The notes: generated from the letters alone by a model not told the origin. A DNA stretch of 64,000 bases from an uncultured Bacteroidales bacterium (GCA_949282265.1 CASDOZ010000002.1:166631-230630); one strand, 5' to 3'. Positions 48,001 through 58,593 are shown, numbered from the stretch's first letter. Numbers and translations are program-made.

Positions 48001-49731
48001 ATGACTCATAAATGGATTTTTAATCAATTGACAGATGGGCAAATCATAACAACAAATAAATTAGCGAAGGAATTAGGTATCAGTCCGATACTTGCACAAT
48101 TACTGGTCCAACGGGGTATCAATACGTTTGATGACGCCCGTCATTTTTTCCGACCCGATTTAAACGATTTGCACGATCCGTTCCTGATGGCTGACATGCG
48201 TAAAGCCGTTGACAGGTTGACATCGGCCATGCAACGCAATGAGAAAATCCTTGTTTACGGCGATTACGACGTGGATGGGACAACAGCAGTGGCATTGGTG
48301 TATAAATTTCTGAAACAATTTTATGCCAACATAGATTTTTACATACCTAACCGTTACACAGAAGGTTATGGCATCTCCATACAAGGCATAGACTATGCAG
48401 CTGCCAACAACTTCCGTCTGGTCATTGCTTTAGACTGCGGCATAAAAGCCGTTGGCAAGGTTGCTTATGCAACGTCGCGCAATGTCGATTTCATTATATG
48501 CGACCATCATACTACAGATGACAAGATTCCACCCGCTGTTGCCGTGCTGGATCCCAAACGCAATGACTGCAATTATCCTTATACAGAGTTATCCGGATGC
48601 GGCGTCGGTTTCAAGTTTATGCAAGCATTCGCCAAAACAAACGGGATTGACTTCAAACTCCTGTTGCCCCTGCTGGATCTTGTGGCACTGAGCATTGCTT
48701 CGGACATTGTTCCAATTACAGGCGAAAACCGGATATTGGCCTATTACGGCCTGAAACAAATAAATCACAATCCGAGCATTGGTATCAAAGGCATTCTGGA
48801 TGTATGCGGATTATCTGACAAAGAAGTTACAATTAGCGATATCGTTTTCAAGATTGGCCCGCGCATCAATGCTTCCGGCCGTATGAAAGTGGCATCAGAA
48901 GCCGTGCAGCTGTTGATTTCGCACGACCCGACCTTTGCCAAAGAAAAAAGCGACACCATTGACGAATACAACAACGACCGCAAACATCTTGACAAAAGCA
49001 TTACTGATGATGCCTTGTCCATTATCCAGGCAGACCAGCAATTCAACACGCGGCGTTCGCTCGTCGTATATAAGCCAGATTGGCACAAAGGCGTGTTGGG
49101 CATCGTGGCATCACGGTTGACAGAAGAATATTACAAACCCACGGTTGTATTGACCTGTTCCAATGGCATGGTATCAGGGTCGGCGCGTTCTGTTGCCGGT
49201 TTTGACATTTATGCTGCCATTGATTCTTGCCGCGACCTGCTCGAAACATTCGGGGGACACATGTATGCGGCCGGCCTGTCCCTGCAAGAAAAACATTTAC
49301 CCCAATTTATAGAACGTTTTGAAAAGTTCGTGTCAGAAAACATCTTGCCCGAACAACAGCAACCACAGATAGACATTGATGCCATAGTTGAATTCAAAGA
49401 CATCACGCCGCGTTTCTGCCGGATATTAAAACAGTTCGGCCCGTTCGGTCCGAGCAATATGAAACCGGTTTTCGTCACACGCAAAGTTACGGATTGCGGG
49501 AAGAGCCATCCTGTCGGGAAAGAGCATGAACATTTAAAAATGGCTTTGACCGACGGAAGTTCCAAAAGCGTCCAGAACGGCATTGCCTTTCAAATGGGTG
49601 AATACAACCAGGCACTGAAAGCCGGTATCCCATTGGACATCTGTTACACGATAGAAGAAAACACCTATAATGGGAACACCAGCCAACAACTCATGATCAG
49701 AGACATAAAACTGAGCAACGAAACGGCATAA
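48001..49731 (+). CDS. recJ: Single-strand-specific exonuclease RecJ
   Basis: A 576-residue 5'-3' exonuclease for single-stranded DNA, used in recombination and mismatch repair. The DHH superfamily motifs are YGDYDVDGTTAVAL (about residue 80), the Asp of IALDCGIKAV, and CDHHTTDDK (about 165). DHHA1 follows with KGVLGIVASRL and the glycine-rich ETFGGHMYAAGLSL, then an OB domain. The stop is three bases from that of the convergent gene, leaving no room for a terminator. Confidence 0.95.
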   Translation: MTHKWIFNQLTDGQIITTNKLAKELGISPILAQLLVQRGINTFDDARHFFRPDLNDLHDPFLMADMRKAVDRLTSAMQRNEKILVYGDYDVDGTTAVALVYKFLKQFYANIDFYIPNRYTEGYGISIQGIDYAAANNFRLVIALDCGIKAVGKVAYATSRNVDFIICDHHTTDDKIPPAVAVLDPKRNDCNYPYTELSGCGVGFKFMQAFAKTNGIDFKLLLPLLDLVALSIASDIVPITGENRILAYYGLKQINHNPSIGIKGILDVCGLSDKEVTISDIVFKIGPRINASGRMKVASEAVQLLISHDPTFAKEKSDTIDEYNNDRKHLDKSITDDALSIIQADQQFNTRRSLVVYKPDWHKGVLGIVASRLTEEYYKPTVVLTCSNGMVSGSARSVAGFDIYAAIDSCRDLLETFGGHMYAAGLSLQEKHLPQFIERFEKFVSENILPEQQQPQIDIDAIVEFKDITPRFCRILKQFGPFGPSNMKPVFVTRKVTDCGKSHPVGKEHEHLKMALTDGSSKSVQNGIAFQMGEYNQALKAGIPLDICYTIEENTYNGNTSQQLMIRDIKLSNETA

Positions 49732-49734
49732 GAA

Positions 49735-50874
49735 TCAGGCTTCTTCGATTTTTTGGGTTTCCGCATCAACTGCTTTCACGGGTGGGACAACAGTTTCGCC
49801 AAGTATAAAACGTTTGTAGTAAGATATGATCAAAGTGGTCAACGGCAATGCTATAATCATGCCGGCCAGTCCAAGCAATGACCCCCAAATGGAAAGCGAC
49901 AACAAAATCAGAGCCGGATTCATACCTGTCACATTACCCATGATTTTGGGCACAAGCACCAAGTCTTCAATACATTGAACCACAACAAAAACAATAGCTA
50001 TTCCTAACAAGACGAGTCCGAAATTAGTACCAGTTTCCATTGATTGCAACAGGCCAAGTAGCACACAAGGGATTATGCCTATCGTTTGCAAATATGGAAC
50101 CATATTCAGCAAACCTATAAACAGACCTATGACTATTGCCAGCGGGAGGCCTGTTATGCAGAAACCAATGGCAAACAACACCCCCACAGACAAAGCCACC
50201 AATGCCTGTCCACGAAAATAACGGTTCATGCCTACCTCCAAATCATGTGTTATGTCCAATAATAACGGTTTGTATTTAGGAGGAATAAAATCGCTCCAGC
50301 CTTGCGAGATTTTTTCAAAATCAACCAAAATAAACACGAGATACAGCAAGCACACAAAAACGACAGCTATTCCCATGATAAAACTAATAGAGCTATCCAC
50401 TATGCTCCACAGTTGAGGAAGCAAACGTTTCAAAGCATCCATCAACCCCTCATCATGCAACAAGGTTATGATATCCAACTGGGACACGAATGTCCTCAAC
50501 CACACCTGCCATGTTTCCGGCAAAAAGGCCAATGCACTCTTTCCATTCATATACATGGAAACCAAATCACTCAACTTGCTGAACTCTTTGGAAATCAAGG
50601 GTACAAGTACAGCCACTATACCAGCAAACACAATCAACAGCCCAAGCAAAGTAACAATCACAGCCAACACTCGATTCTTCAGCCGGCATGTGTACTGAAA
50701 AAATTTCACCACAGGATGAATCATGTAGGCAATGAACCAACTGATAAGAAACGGCAACAACACACTGCTCAACCGTTTAGTCAACAAAAACAGGACTGTC
50801 AACACTGCTATTGCAATCAACAGACGCACCGTTCTGTCAAAAGTATAAGGACGCTCGCTATTCATCTTTTCCAT
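49735..50874 (-). CDS. AI-2E family transporter (YdiK/PerM-like)
   Basis: A 379-residue membrane protein with about eight segments. [22 protein letters not shown] near the start (in part), then a long amphipathic region, [37 protein letters not shown] and the C-terminal [22 protein letters not shown] are typical of the AI-2E/PerM family. Functions in the family vary (autoinducer or ion export), so the substrate is open. The start at 50874 or 50865 overlaps the end of tdk, suggesting coupling; the longer frame to 50931 lies deep in tdk and is unlikely. Confidence 0.87.
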   Translation of the reverse strand: MEKMNSERPYTFDRTVRLLIAIAVLTVLFLLTKRLSSVLLPFLISWFIAYMIHPVVKFFQYTCRLKNRVLAVIVTLLGLLIVFAGIVAVLVPLISKEFSKLSDLVSMYMNGKSALAFLPETWQVWLRTFVSQLDIITLLHDEGLMDALKRLLPQLWSIVDSSISFIMGIAVVFVCLLYLVFILVDFEKISQGWSDFIPPKYKPLLLDITHDLEVGMNRYFRGQALVALSVGVLFAIGFCITGLPLAIVIGLFIGLLNMVPYLQTIGIIPCVLLGLLQSMETGTNFGLVLLGIAIVFVVVQCIEDLVLVPKIMGNVTGMNPALILLSLSIWGSLLGLAGMIIALPLTTLIISYYKRFILGETVVPPVKAVDAETQKIEEA

Positions 50875-51448
50875 GATTAAGTTCATTAAAACAACGGCGG
50901 CATATCGGTTCATACTCGGCTGTTTCGCCAAGCAACACCCGTTTGTCGCTCTCTATCAGCCGATGGGAAACATAAGCCAAAGAGCCGCAACGCGCACAAA
51001 TGGCATGTACTTTATAGACATCTTCTGCAATTGCCATCAATGCAGGCATCGGCCCGAAAGGTTTTCCTTGATAGTCCATATCCAGACCGGCAACAATGAC
51101 ACGCACGCCCCTGTTGGCAAGTTCACGGCAAACATCAACCAAGCCATCGTCAAAAAACTGCGCCTCATCAATACCGACGACTTCCACATCATCAGCCAAC
51201 AACAAGATATTGCCAGAGGAATCCACCGGCGTGGATGCGATTGCCTTCTTGTCATGCGAAACGACCTCAACATCCGAATAGCGTGTGTCAATAGCTGGTT
51301 TGAATATTTCCACTTTTTGTTTGGCAAACTGGGCACGACGCATACGACGTATCAGTTCCTCCGTTTTACCCGAAAACATGGAACCGCAAACCACTTCTAT
51401 ACTTCCCCGACGATGTACAGGAGACTGCGAATCTCGTTCTGAAAACAT
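50858..51448 (-). CDS. tdk: Thymidine kinase
   Basis: A 196-residue type II thymidine kinase, the salvage enzyme making dTMP. P-loop [15 protein letters not shown] near residue 22, the catalytic Glu in [10 protein letters not shown], the lasso segment [20 protein letters not shown], and two zinc-binding pairs in CARCGSL and CRRCF are visible. The family is usually tetrameric. It is the first gene of a pair with the AI-2E transporter, overlapping it. Confidence 0.95.
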   Translation of the reverse strand: MFSERDSQSPVHRRGSIEVVCGSMFSGKTEELIRRMRRAQFAKQKVEIFKPAIDTRYSDVEVVSHDKKAIASTPVDSSGNILLLADDVEVVGIDEAQFFDDGLVDVCRELANRGVRVIVAGLDMDYQGKPFGPMPALMAIAEDVYKVHAICARCGSLAYVSHRLIESDKRVLLGETAEYEPICRRCFNELNHGKDE

Positions 51449-51534
51449 AATTTATTTTTACTACAACATTATTATTCTTACAATCAAGGCATTGAATAAA
51501 CCACCAAAGCAGGTTGTTCCAGACGGACACGCAA

Positions 51535-52842
51535 TCAATCAGTCATTTTCCCCGCTACAAGCATATCCGGCCCAGCCGACCATCTGACGAACAAGACGGG
51601 AAGCGTATCCTGGCTTAAACTTTGCGTATGCGTATAAACAGCATTCGCGACAGCAAACGATTCTATCATAGGATATTGCACGGCTATTTCCTGGGCTATC
51701 TTACGATAAGCGACAGCAGAACCATGTATTTTTTCCAGTTCCAAAGTCATTTGCTCAATCAATGAATCCCGATGCTGTATCTGCATATCCTTCTTATTCA
51801 AAATATCTGTAATCAACCCCGTTTGTGCTCCTATATCCAAAGTTCCACCACCCATTTGCCTAATCTCCAAATGTGTACCTTCCAAGCCATAAACGGCCAA
51901 CTGTTTATGCAAATATTCCACCTGCTGTTCCGTCAATTGCTTGCCTATAAAGGATATCGATATTTTAGGCTCTTTACGCGAATATTCGCGCCTTGAACTA
52001 AACAACTCTGCTTCACTAAACAATTCGTTTTCCTGAATAGATCCCACAAAGCGGATTGCAGCCGAATTAAAAGCAGTTTCGCGTACTACGCGATAAGCGA
52101 TAAACACACTGGGAATTATCACTATCAAGGCAAACAATGTAATCCCCCTTTTGACCAACTTGCGCTTGCTTTCATCCAAATAATTCTTCTGCGGGAAATG
52201 CAGATATCGCACCATGACAAACGTAGCCAATGCGATGAAAAAAGAATTGATAAAAAACAAGTAGAACGCCCCGAAGAAATAATTGAACTGTCCTGTGGCA
52301 AGCCCAAAACCCGCCGTACACAACGGAGGCATAAGTGCAGTAGCTATTGCTACGCCAGAAATTATGGTAATCGACTGTTCTTTGCGCGACAAAGCTACGA
52401 TGCCAGCCATTCCGCCAAAAAAGGCAATCAAAACATCATAAATGGTCGGCGTCGTACGCGCCAGCAATTCCGACTGCGCATCGCTCAATGGCGTCAATAA
52501 AAAATAGGTTGTCGAAGCCAGCAAACTAATCAACACCATTATAAACAAATGCTTCAAAGAATGCTTCAACAAATCCATATCCACACACCCGATTGCCAGA
52601 CCAATGCCATTGATTGGCCCCATAAGCGGCGAAACAAGCATGGCGCCGATAATAACGGCTGTCGAATTCACATTCAGGCCGACAGAAGCGATAATAATAG
52701 CAAACGCTAAAATCCATACATTAGGCCCTTTAAACTCAATTCCCTTTTTAATAGAAGCTATAGTAGCCTCCACATTCGTATCCTCTTGCAAATTTGACAA
52801 GGTACGTATGCGGACATATAATTTTCTAAAAAACAGTTTCAT
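51535..52842 (-). CDS. DUF389 / TIGR00341 family membrane protein
   Basis: A 435-residue protein. About six membrane helices fill residues 45-240, with NSTAVIIGAMLVSPLMGPINGIG and the loop FFGGMAGIVALSR, the core of DUF389. From about 250 a soluble tail follows, ending near AVYTHTQSLSQDTLPVLFVRWS. The family's role is not known. A full promoter lies upstream (52951-52981), divergent from the flippase gene. Confidence 0.87.
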   Translation of the reverse strand: MKLFFRKLYVRIRTLSNLQEDTNVEATIASIKKGIEFKGPNVWILAFAIIIASVGLNVNSTAVIIGAMLVSPLMGPINGIGLAIGCVDMDLLKHSLKHLFIMVLISLLASTTYFLLTPLSDAQSELLARTTPTIYDVLIAFFGGMAGIVALSRKEQSITIISGVAIATALMPPLCTAGFGLATGQFNYFFGAFYLFFINSFFIALATFVMVRYLHFPQKNYLDESKRKLVKRGITLFALIVIIPSVFIAYRVVRETAFNSAAIRFVGSIQENELFSEAELFSSRREYSRKEPKISISFIGKQLTEQQVEYLHKQLAVYGLEGTHLEIRQMGGGTLDIGAQTGLITDILNKKDMQIQHRDSLIEQMTLELEKIHGSAVAYRKIAQEIAVQYPMIESFAVANAVYTHTQSLSQDTLPVLFVRWSAGPDMLVAGKMTD

Positions 52843-52950
52843 AATCCTCTATTAACCTAATTTTCTGCGTTTTATAATATATTTACCCTACAACTTAAAT
52901 CATTTTTCAGGTACAAACAAACCATTACATTGACCATTTTTATAGACGGA

Positions 52951-52981
52951 CAAAAGTACAAAAAAATGGATTGCCATCAAA
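52951..52981 (-). promoter_or_regulatory. Promoter of the DUF389 gene
   Basis: On the minus strand TTTG (52981-52978), 19 bases, TACTTTTG (52958-52951). The leader would be about 105 bases. Confidence 0.72.
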
Positions 52982-53019
52982 CAACAAAGCCCGGAGTGCT
53001 GATAAATCACAAAACAAAG

Positions 53020-53051
53020 GTTGGTCATAACACAATTATTTGATACCTTTG
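53020..53051 (+). promoter_or_regulatory. Promoter of the second flippase gene
   Basis: GTTG (53020-53023), 20 bases, TACCTTTG (53044-53051). The predicted start near 53057 leaves about 13 bases before ATG 53070 and excludes the longer frame at 53040. Confidence 0.68.
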
Positions 53052-53069
53052 TCGAATCCCGTTCATGCA

Positions 53070-54368
53070 ATGAAATATTTAAGCGACATACGACATATAA
53101 TCCATACGGACGCAGCAAAAAATTCAGCAAAACTCCTTTCTGCCAATATTGTTGCACAAGCCATTGGACTAATTATATACCCTGTCCTCACACGGTTATA
53201 TTCCCCAGAAGATTTTGGCCTGTTCAATTTGTTTTCAAGTATCGGGGGCATACTTGTATTATTGGCAACCGCTGAATATCAATATGCCATCGTATTACCC
53301 AAACGCGACAAAGATGCTATCGCCCTTTTCCAGACAGGCAGTTTCATTGCACTGGTAGTAATAGCATTCATCGCTTTAACAATCCCTTTCCGACATAATA
53401 TAGCCAATCTCTTCAACACACCCGAACTTGCCGACTGGTATTTCCTGCTCCCGCTGTTTGTCGCCGGTTCTGCATTCTGGAATTTGCTTAACTATTGGCT
53501 GACCCGAAAAAAACAATTTAGCAACATCAGCATTTATCAGCTGTCACAAAGTATTATCAACTCAGGCACAAAATATTTTTTCGGAATCTCCGGTTTTCTG
53601 GCAGGCGGATTGATCGTTTCATCGGTTGTTGGATGTATAGCTTCATTCATTATCAGTTTGACAATGGCTTTGCGGAAATATGCCATACAATTTACACACA
53701 TCAGCGTAAGTCGCTGCAAATATGTAGCAAACAAATATGCAAACTTTCCAAAATTTTCTCTGGTGCGGGCGTTGGTCAATCAATTCTTCGGGCAAATACC
53801 CGTCCTGTTACTGACTCCCGTATTCGGGACAAGTTCAATTGGCTATTGGAGTATGGCTGTCCTACTTGCTTTTACACCTGTCAACATGATCTCCAGATCG
53901 GTATATCAGGTATTGTTCCAGAAAATGAACCACGATACGCAAAGTCAAAGACCCCTCACTGCATTTTATAAAAAGTTGGTCATTTACACCCTACTCATTG
54001 CCAGCGCAGGTTCCTGCATCTTATACCCCTTTCTACCAACCCTAACCCAATGGTTATTAGGCGACACATGGGATACAACCGGCATATATATTCGCTATAT
54101 GCTTCCTTGGCTGACATTCTCACTCATTGTAGCCAGCACTGGTTTTATCCCTGATTTATTTTTTAAACAACGTACTGGACTTTTTTTTGAAATACTGTTA
54201 GCAACAACACGGCTCATTGGTGTTTTAATTGGAATATTTGCGCACAATTTCACCGTTGCCATCGCCGGTTATGCTTTCGGGAGTGCCATTGTAACATGTA
54301 CACAATTAGGCTGGTTCTGGATCTTAATCAAGAGATACGACCGGAAGATAAACGAAGCAACTTCTTGA
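53070..54368 (+). CDS. Polysaccharide flippase (PST/Wzx family), second copy
   Basis: A 432-residue membrane protein with about 12-14 helices. KNSAKLLSANIVAQAIGLIIYPVL and the PST-typical RLYSPEDFGLFNLFSSIGGIL (both in part) open the sequence; LFGTSSIGYWS-like and NMISRSVYQVLFQKMNHD segments follow. It would flip a lipid-linked glycan. It differs from the flippase at 45588 and has a GC content nearer to the genome. Its last 41 bases overlap the convergent rhamnosyltransferase-like gene. Confidence 0.87.
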   Translation: MKYLSDIRHIIHTDAAKNSAKLLSANIVAQAIGLIIYPVLTRLYSPEDFGLFNLFSSIGGILVLLATAEYQYAIVLPKRDKDAIALFQTGSFIALVVIAFIALTIPFRHNIANLFNTPELADWYFLLPLFVAGSAFWNLLNYWLTRKKQFSNISIYQLSQSIINSGTKYFFGISGFLAGGLIVSSVVGCIASFIISLTMALRKYAIQFTHISVSRCKYVANKYANFPKFSLVRALVNQFFGQIPVLLLTPVFGTSSIGYWSMAVLLAFTPVNMISRSVYQVLFQKMNHDTQSQRPLTAFYKKLVIYTLLIASAGSCILYPFLPTLTQWLLGDTWDTTGIYIRYMLPWLTFSLIVASTGFIPDLFFKQRTGLFFEILLATTRLIGVLIGIFAHNFTVAIAGYAFGSAIVTCTQLGWFWILIKRYDRKINEATS

Positions 54369-55176
54369 ATTGCCTGATACGGAATGCAGCATACATCTGA
54401 AACCAACAGCCCAAAGCCCGTACAAAACCAAGAAATGGCAATAAATCTATGGGAAACCCACATACAGCCGCAGATTTTCGCCAATATATACGTGGATGCA
54501 GGTAAGGCGAAAAGTTATTGACGACATTTGTGTCATGTACAACTTCCAACCAACGAAGGTGCTTTTTTATAATACAAGGAAACTTGTTAGTTATTCTTGT
54601 GTGATCATATCCAAGAGCAGAACGAACTGAGCCTGATGTAGGCTCAATTAATGTCACAAAATGATTTGAAACGCATTCCACCCTAAAAGCAACATTACGT
54701 TTCTCATACAATTGTAGTCCTCGCATGAAACTGATAACTGTCGTTCTCCATGAATTTGTTCCCATAACAATTTCCTGAACATCCTTGACATAATCCTTAT
54801 GAAGTGCATCATCATTATCAAGTCGAGTCGTAACAAGGAAATCAACGCCCAAAGCATACTCTTGACTGATACGCGCATAAACTTCATTTGCATCGTCCAA
54901 GTGTGTTGGCAGATAAATAGGTGTTATGCGACCATATTTTTCTTGATATAACTTAATCCTGTCTTTATAATCATTCGGAGTATTCTCATCAAGTAAAAGA
55001 AGCCATATAAAATTCTGATTCGTTTGATTCTGTACAGAAGGCAAACAATATCTTTCAAATAATTCAAAACGTACTTTCAGATATGCCGGATCCAAACGGC
55101 AACTCAACGTATCGGCAGAATTAATATTAAAACGAGTAAACAACAAATGTTTATAATTACCCCGGATTTCATTCAT
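54328..55176 (-). CDS. Putative rhamnosyltransferase-like glycosyltransferase (PF11316 type)
   Basis: A 282-residue protein resembling the 'putative rhamnosyl transferase' family. HLLFTRFNINSADTLSC starts it, RFELFERYCLPSVQNQTNQN is the usual second element, LLLLDENTPNDYKDRI and LVTTRLDNDDALHKDYVKD follow; RLDNDD is the probable metal/donor site. The true sugar is unknown. The 3' end overlaps the convergent flippase gene by 41 bases, and the gene lies 95 bases after the next glycosyltransferase. Confidence 0.78.
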   Translation of the reverse strand: MNEIRGNYKHLLFTRFNINSADTLSCRLDPAYLKVRFELFERYCLPSVQNQTNQNFIWLLLLDENTPNDYKDRIKLYQEKYGRITPIYLPTHLDDANEVYARISQEYALGVDFLVTTRLDNDDALHKDYVKDVQEIVMGTNSWRTTVISFMRGLQLYEKRNVAFRVECVSNHFVTLIEPTSGSVRSALGYDHTRITNKFPCIIKKHLRWLEVVHDTNVVNNFSPYLHPRIYWRKSAAVCGFPIDLLPFLGFVRALGCWFQMYAAFRIRQFKKLLRLSSGRIS

Positions 55177-55271
55177 TTCACCAAAATCAATTTAGATTCT
55201 ATCGAAAGATTTTTTTGTTAGTCCTCCCAACATCAAACAGACAATATACACTCCAAGAAACAATTCATAAC

Positions 55272-56432
55272 TTAACGAACAGCTGCTTTATACACCTGCA
55301 ACAATTGTTTTCCGACTTCGTCGTATGTGAATTTCCTAGCTGACTCTCTAATTATTTCCGGATTATATTCCTGGAAATGGTCTAACATCCAAATAATCGC
55401 ATCACACAATGCGCCTTCATCACCTATCGGCACTAGTTTCCCGTTCTGAGGCGTAAGATTTTCCGGAATCATGCCGACTGGAGTTGATATCAAAGGCTTT
55501 CCGCAAGCCCATACTTCCGAAAAAATAACGCCAGCCGTTTCATAATTCGAAAACATTACTAAAAAATCGCTATTATACATCCATGAACAAACCTCTTTGG
55601 GCGTTTGTTCACCTACAAAACAAACAATATCTTCACGCAAGCCTATCTGCCTCGCATATTGAACCAAATATTCATAATCAACTCCCGTCCCGACTATAAG
55701 CAATTCAAAATCATCCCGTTGATCAGCAACTTGTTTGACTGCACGCAACAACCCACTTATATTTTTTGCATCATCCATAAAACAGGATACGTGCAACATG
55801 CGTTTCTTTACACGTTTTTGGGGGTGCTGAGACTGATAAAAAAAATCATCCACCACATTGTTTATCCGTAGATAATTACCATTATACAATCCACAAGTCT
55901 GCATGGCATCTCGCAGCAACTTAGAAACTGTCATAACACAAAAAGCATGATAAACCACTATTTTTGTAATCAAACGATGGAAAAAACCTGTGAAATTAAA
56001 ATTCACAGGTAAATAGCGAGACCAGTGTTCGACAATCACGTATGGAATCTTATATCGCAATTTTAACCAATATGCTAAGACACCACATCGTGTCAGGACA
56101 TTCACTTGACAAATATCCGCCTTTCCCCATTCAGCATAAAGTTTGCGATAACCCATCCGAAAAGCACGTACATAATTTACAACTTTGGAAAAACGCGACA
56201 AAACACGTCCTGTAGAAAAAGGATAATATACATAAAATTCCCGAACTGCTCCAAAACGCTGTTCTACCATTTCAAAATTAGCAACATGCTTATCTGGATG
56301 TAAATAAAGCACGCATACATCCGCATAACGCGAAACAGCCTCTGCATGTTTACGTGCAAAAAGGCCAAGCATAGCATCATAACGATTAGGATACCATGGA
56401 GTCAAAAACAACACTTTCAACGTATTTTCCAT
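55272..56432 (-). CDS. Family 4 glycosyltransferase
   Basis: A 386-residue GT-B enzyme. VLFLTPWYPNRYDAMLGLFARKHAEAV (in part) begins the acceptor domain, YVIVEHWSRYLPV follows, and VSCFMDDAKNISGLLRAVKQV then FSNYETAGVIFSEVWACGKPLIS give the GT4 donor site. The substrate is unknown. It overlaps the FemAB-like gene by 16 bases, so both probably act on the same glycan or are at least co-expressed. Confidence 0.86.
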   Translation of the reverse strand: MENTLKVLFLTPWYPNRYDAMLGLFARKHAEAVSRYADVCVLYLHPDKHVANFEMVEQRFGAVREFYVYYPFSTGRVLSRFSKVVNYVRAFRMGYRKLYAEWGKADICQVNVLTRCGVLAYWLKLRYKIPYVIVEHWSRYLPVNFNFTGFFHRLITKIVVYHAFCVMTVSKLLRDAMQTCGLYNGNYLRINNVVDDFFYQSQHPQKRVKKRMLHVSCFMDDAKNISGLLRAVKQVADQRDDFELLIVGTGVDYEYLVQYARQIGLREDIVCFVGEQTPKEVCSWMYNSDFLVMFSNYETAGVIFSEVWACGKPLISTPVGMIPENLTPQNGKLVPIGDEGALCDAIIWMLDHFQEYNPEIIRESARKFTYDEVGKQLLQVYKAAVR

Positions 56433-57382
56433 GTCCGCAACCGATTAGCAAACAGAAACAACCGGAAAATAGGTTTATAATATTTTTCAATACTATAATA
56501 AACCGTCTTTTGGCCTCCAAACTCCCTGTGGAAAGTAGCTATACCAGGATCCATACTACCTTCGAAATCGAATGCCTTCACTTTACAACGAGCAAATTTC
56601 ATCGACTCCAGCACAATCAATGCCGTTGCACCTGTTTTATTATGAATATGCGAATAACTTGAAATCAAAAAGTACGCAGAGGTCGCATCCCACACAAGGA
56701 AAACGGCAGCAAGTACTTGACCATCCATATTGCGAACAGCTATAATTTGTCCTTGAGAATGAACTTTTGCAGCCTTATAGAGTGCCAGAAAGAATGCACG
56801 TGAATAATTTATAGTTTTTTTCTGCTCTGCAAGGCAAGCCACATGGAAGTTATAAAATTCATCACTCGACATATTCAAGTCTGTCTTCAAAGTCAAAGCT
56901 TTCCGCAATTGTTTCCGCTTGCTTTTTTGGAAAGATGCAACAACACTTTCCATATCCGTCAAATCTTCTATCCTATAAGTTACCCGTTCCTTCACCTTGA
57001 AGCCATTCTCCTTGAAACAGGCAGGAAAAGGCGATGCAATGGGATATTGTTGATAATAATAAGCCAGTTGCAACCCTTTCAGTTGTGAAATGAAATTATT
57101 TGCCAATTCGGATGCCTCATCCGCATATTCAGGCTTGACCCAAATGCCATTCATTTGTGTCTGCTGCGGCTGGATTATGTATTTCATACACAATTTCTTG
57201 CCACACAAATACGGCATAGCGGCGACAATCTCACCATTACGGGTACACAACAGCACATCCCATTGTTTGCCCATGCATACAGCTTCCATCCACCAATATT
57301 GCAAAAACAACGGGATTGTCGTTTCCTGTTCGCATAAGATGCGGTATTGTTCCTTCGGAGTCATATAAACATCTGTTTTCAA
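56417..57382 (-). CDS. FemAB/GNAT-like acyltransferase
   Basis: A 321-residue protein with a double GNAT fold like FemAB-related and BioF2 proteins. An early TIPLFLQYWWMEAVC and CTRNGEIVAAMPYLC are followed by the second lobe with FQKSKRKQLRKALTLKTD, VRNMDGQVLAAVFLVWD and the acyl-binding KTGATALIVLESMKFA, ending in KAFDFEGSMDPGIATFHREFGG. It may transfer an amino acid or acyl group to a glycan or peptidoglycan precursor. It overlaps the glycosyltransferase (16 bases) and sufS (4 bases). Confidence 0.75.
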   Translation of the reverse strand: MKTDVYMTPKEQYRILCEQETTIPLFLQYWWMEAVCMGKQWDVLLCTRNGEIVAAMPYLCGKKLCMKYIIQPQQTQMNGIWVKPEYADEASELANNFISQLKGLQLAYYYQQYPIASPFPACFKENGFKVKERVTYRIEDLTDMESVVASFQKSKRKQLRKALTLKTDLNMSSDEFYNFHVACLAEQKKTINYSRAFFLALYKAAKVHSQGQIIAVRNMDGQVLAAVFLVWDATSAYFLISSYSHIHNKTGATALIVLESMKFARCKVKAFDFEGSMDPGIATFHREFGGQKTVYYSIEKYYKPIFRLFLFANRLRTWKIR

Positions 57383-58593
57383 TTCAACATTGGCACTACG
57401 CGTTTCATGGCTTGCATAAACATATCTATCTCTTTCTCAGTATTATACAATCCAAATGACATGCGTACCGTTCCCGGAATGCCATAATAGTCAATCAGCG
57501 GCTGCGCGCAATGATGGCCTGTACGGACAGCAATGCCCATTTTATCCAGCAACATGCCCAAATCATACGGATGGATTTTGCCGACCAGGAACGAAATAAC
57601 ACCGCTTTTCTGTCCAGCCTCGCCAATAATACGCATACCGTCTATTTCTTTCAGACGTGCAGTCGCATAACGAATCAAAGACTGTTCATGCGCTGCAATT
57701 TCATTCATGCCGATTTGCCCGACGTAGCGCAAGGCTTCTGCCAAAGCCGTCGAACCGATATAATCCGGCGTGCCTGCTTCAAACTTGTAGGGCAATTCGT
57801 TATAGGTTGTCCGCTCAAATGTTACATTCGCAATCATTTCACCGCCACCTTGGTATGGCGGGATGGCCTCCAACCACTCTTTTTTCCCATACAACACACC
57901 AACGCCGGTCGAACCGTATATTTTATGTCCTGAAAAAACGTAAAAATCGGCATCAATATCCTGAACATCTACCGGCATGTGCGGTACTGACTGCGCACCA
58001 TCTATCAACACAGGGATTTTCTTTGCGTGTGCTGCACGCACTATCTCCTTGACCGGATTCACTGTTCCCAATACATTGGAAACATGTGCTGCAGAAACAA
58101 TTTTTGTACGCTCCGAAAGCATCTGCCGAAAGGCCTCCATGTCCAGCTCCCCGTTTTCCAGAACCGGTGCCACACGCAACACAGCCTTTTTACGTCCGCA
58201 TAACATTTGCCACGGCACGATGTTGGAATGATGTTCCATTGCTGTAATCAACACTTCATCGCCCTCGCCGACAAACTGTTCGCCAAACGAAAAGGCAATC
58301 AGATTTATCGCCTCGGTCGTCCCCTTCGTAAAAACGATATTCGTCCGGTCCGGCGCACCGATAAAATCCGCAACAACCTGACGGGCAGATTCATGCGCCT
58401 CGGTCGCCAACTGGCTCAAATAATGAACGCCGCGATGTATATTGGCGTTGTACTTGGTATAACCGGCCATGATTTTATCCAAAACACACTGCGGTTTCTG
58501 GGTAGTCGCTGCATTGTCAAAATAGACCAAGGGCTGCCCATATACTTTTTCCTGCAAAATAGGAAAATCTTTTCTTAAATCTTCCACATTCAT
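57379..58593 (-). CDS. sufS: Cysteine desulfurase SufS
   Basis: A 404-residue PLP enzyme that takes sulfur from cysteine for iron-sulfur cluster assembly. Type II features are visible: QPLVYFDNAATTQKPQ at the start, the PLP Lys in FSGHKIYGSTGVGVLYG, and the active Cys in VRTGHHCAQPLIDYYG near the end. Other suf genes (sufBCD) are not present here. It overlaps the HD gene upstream and the FemAB-like gene downstream by four bases each, so it is part of a tight operon. Confidence 0.94.
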   Translation of the reverse strand: MNVEDLRKDFPILQEKVYGQPLVYFDNAATTQKPQCVLDKIMAGYTKYNANIHRGVHYLSQLATEAHESARQVVADFIGAPDRTNIVFTKGTTEAINLIAFSFGEQFVGEGDEVLITAMEHHSNIVPWQMLCGRKKAVLRVAPVLENGELDMEAFRQMLSERTKIVSAAHVSNVLGTVNPVKEIVRAAHAKKIPVLIDGAQSVPHMPVDVQDIDADFYVFSGHKIYGSTGVGVLYGKKEWLEAIPPYQGGGEMIANVTFERTTYNELPYKFEAGTPDYIGSTALAEALRYVGQIGMNEIAAHEQSLIRYATARLKEIDGMRIIGEAGQKSGVISFLVGKIHPYDLGMLLDKMGIAVRTGHHCAQPLIDYYGIPGTVRMSFGLYNTEKEIDMFMQAMKRVVPMLN

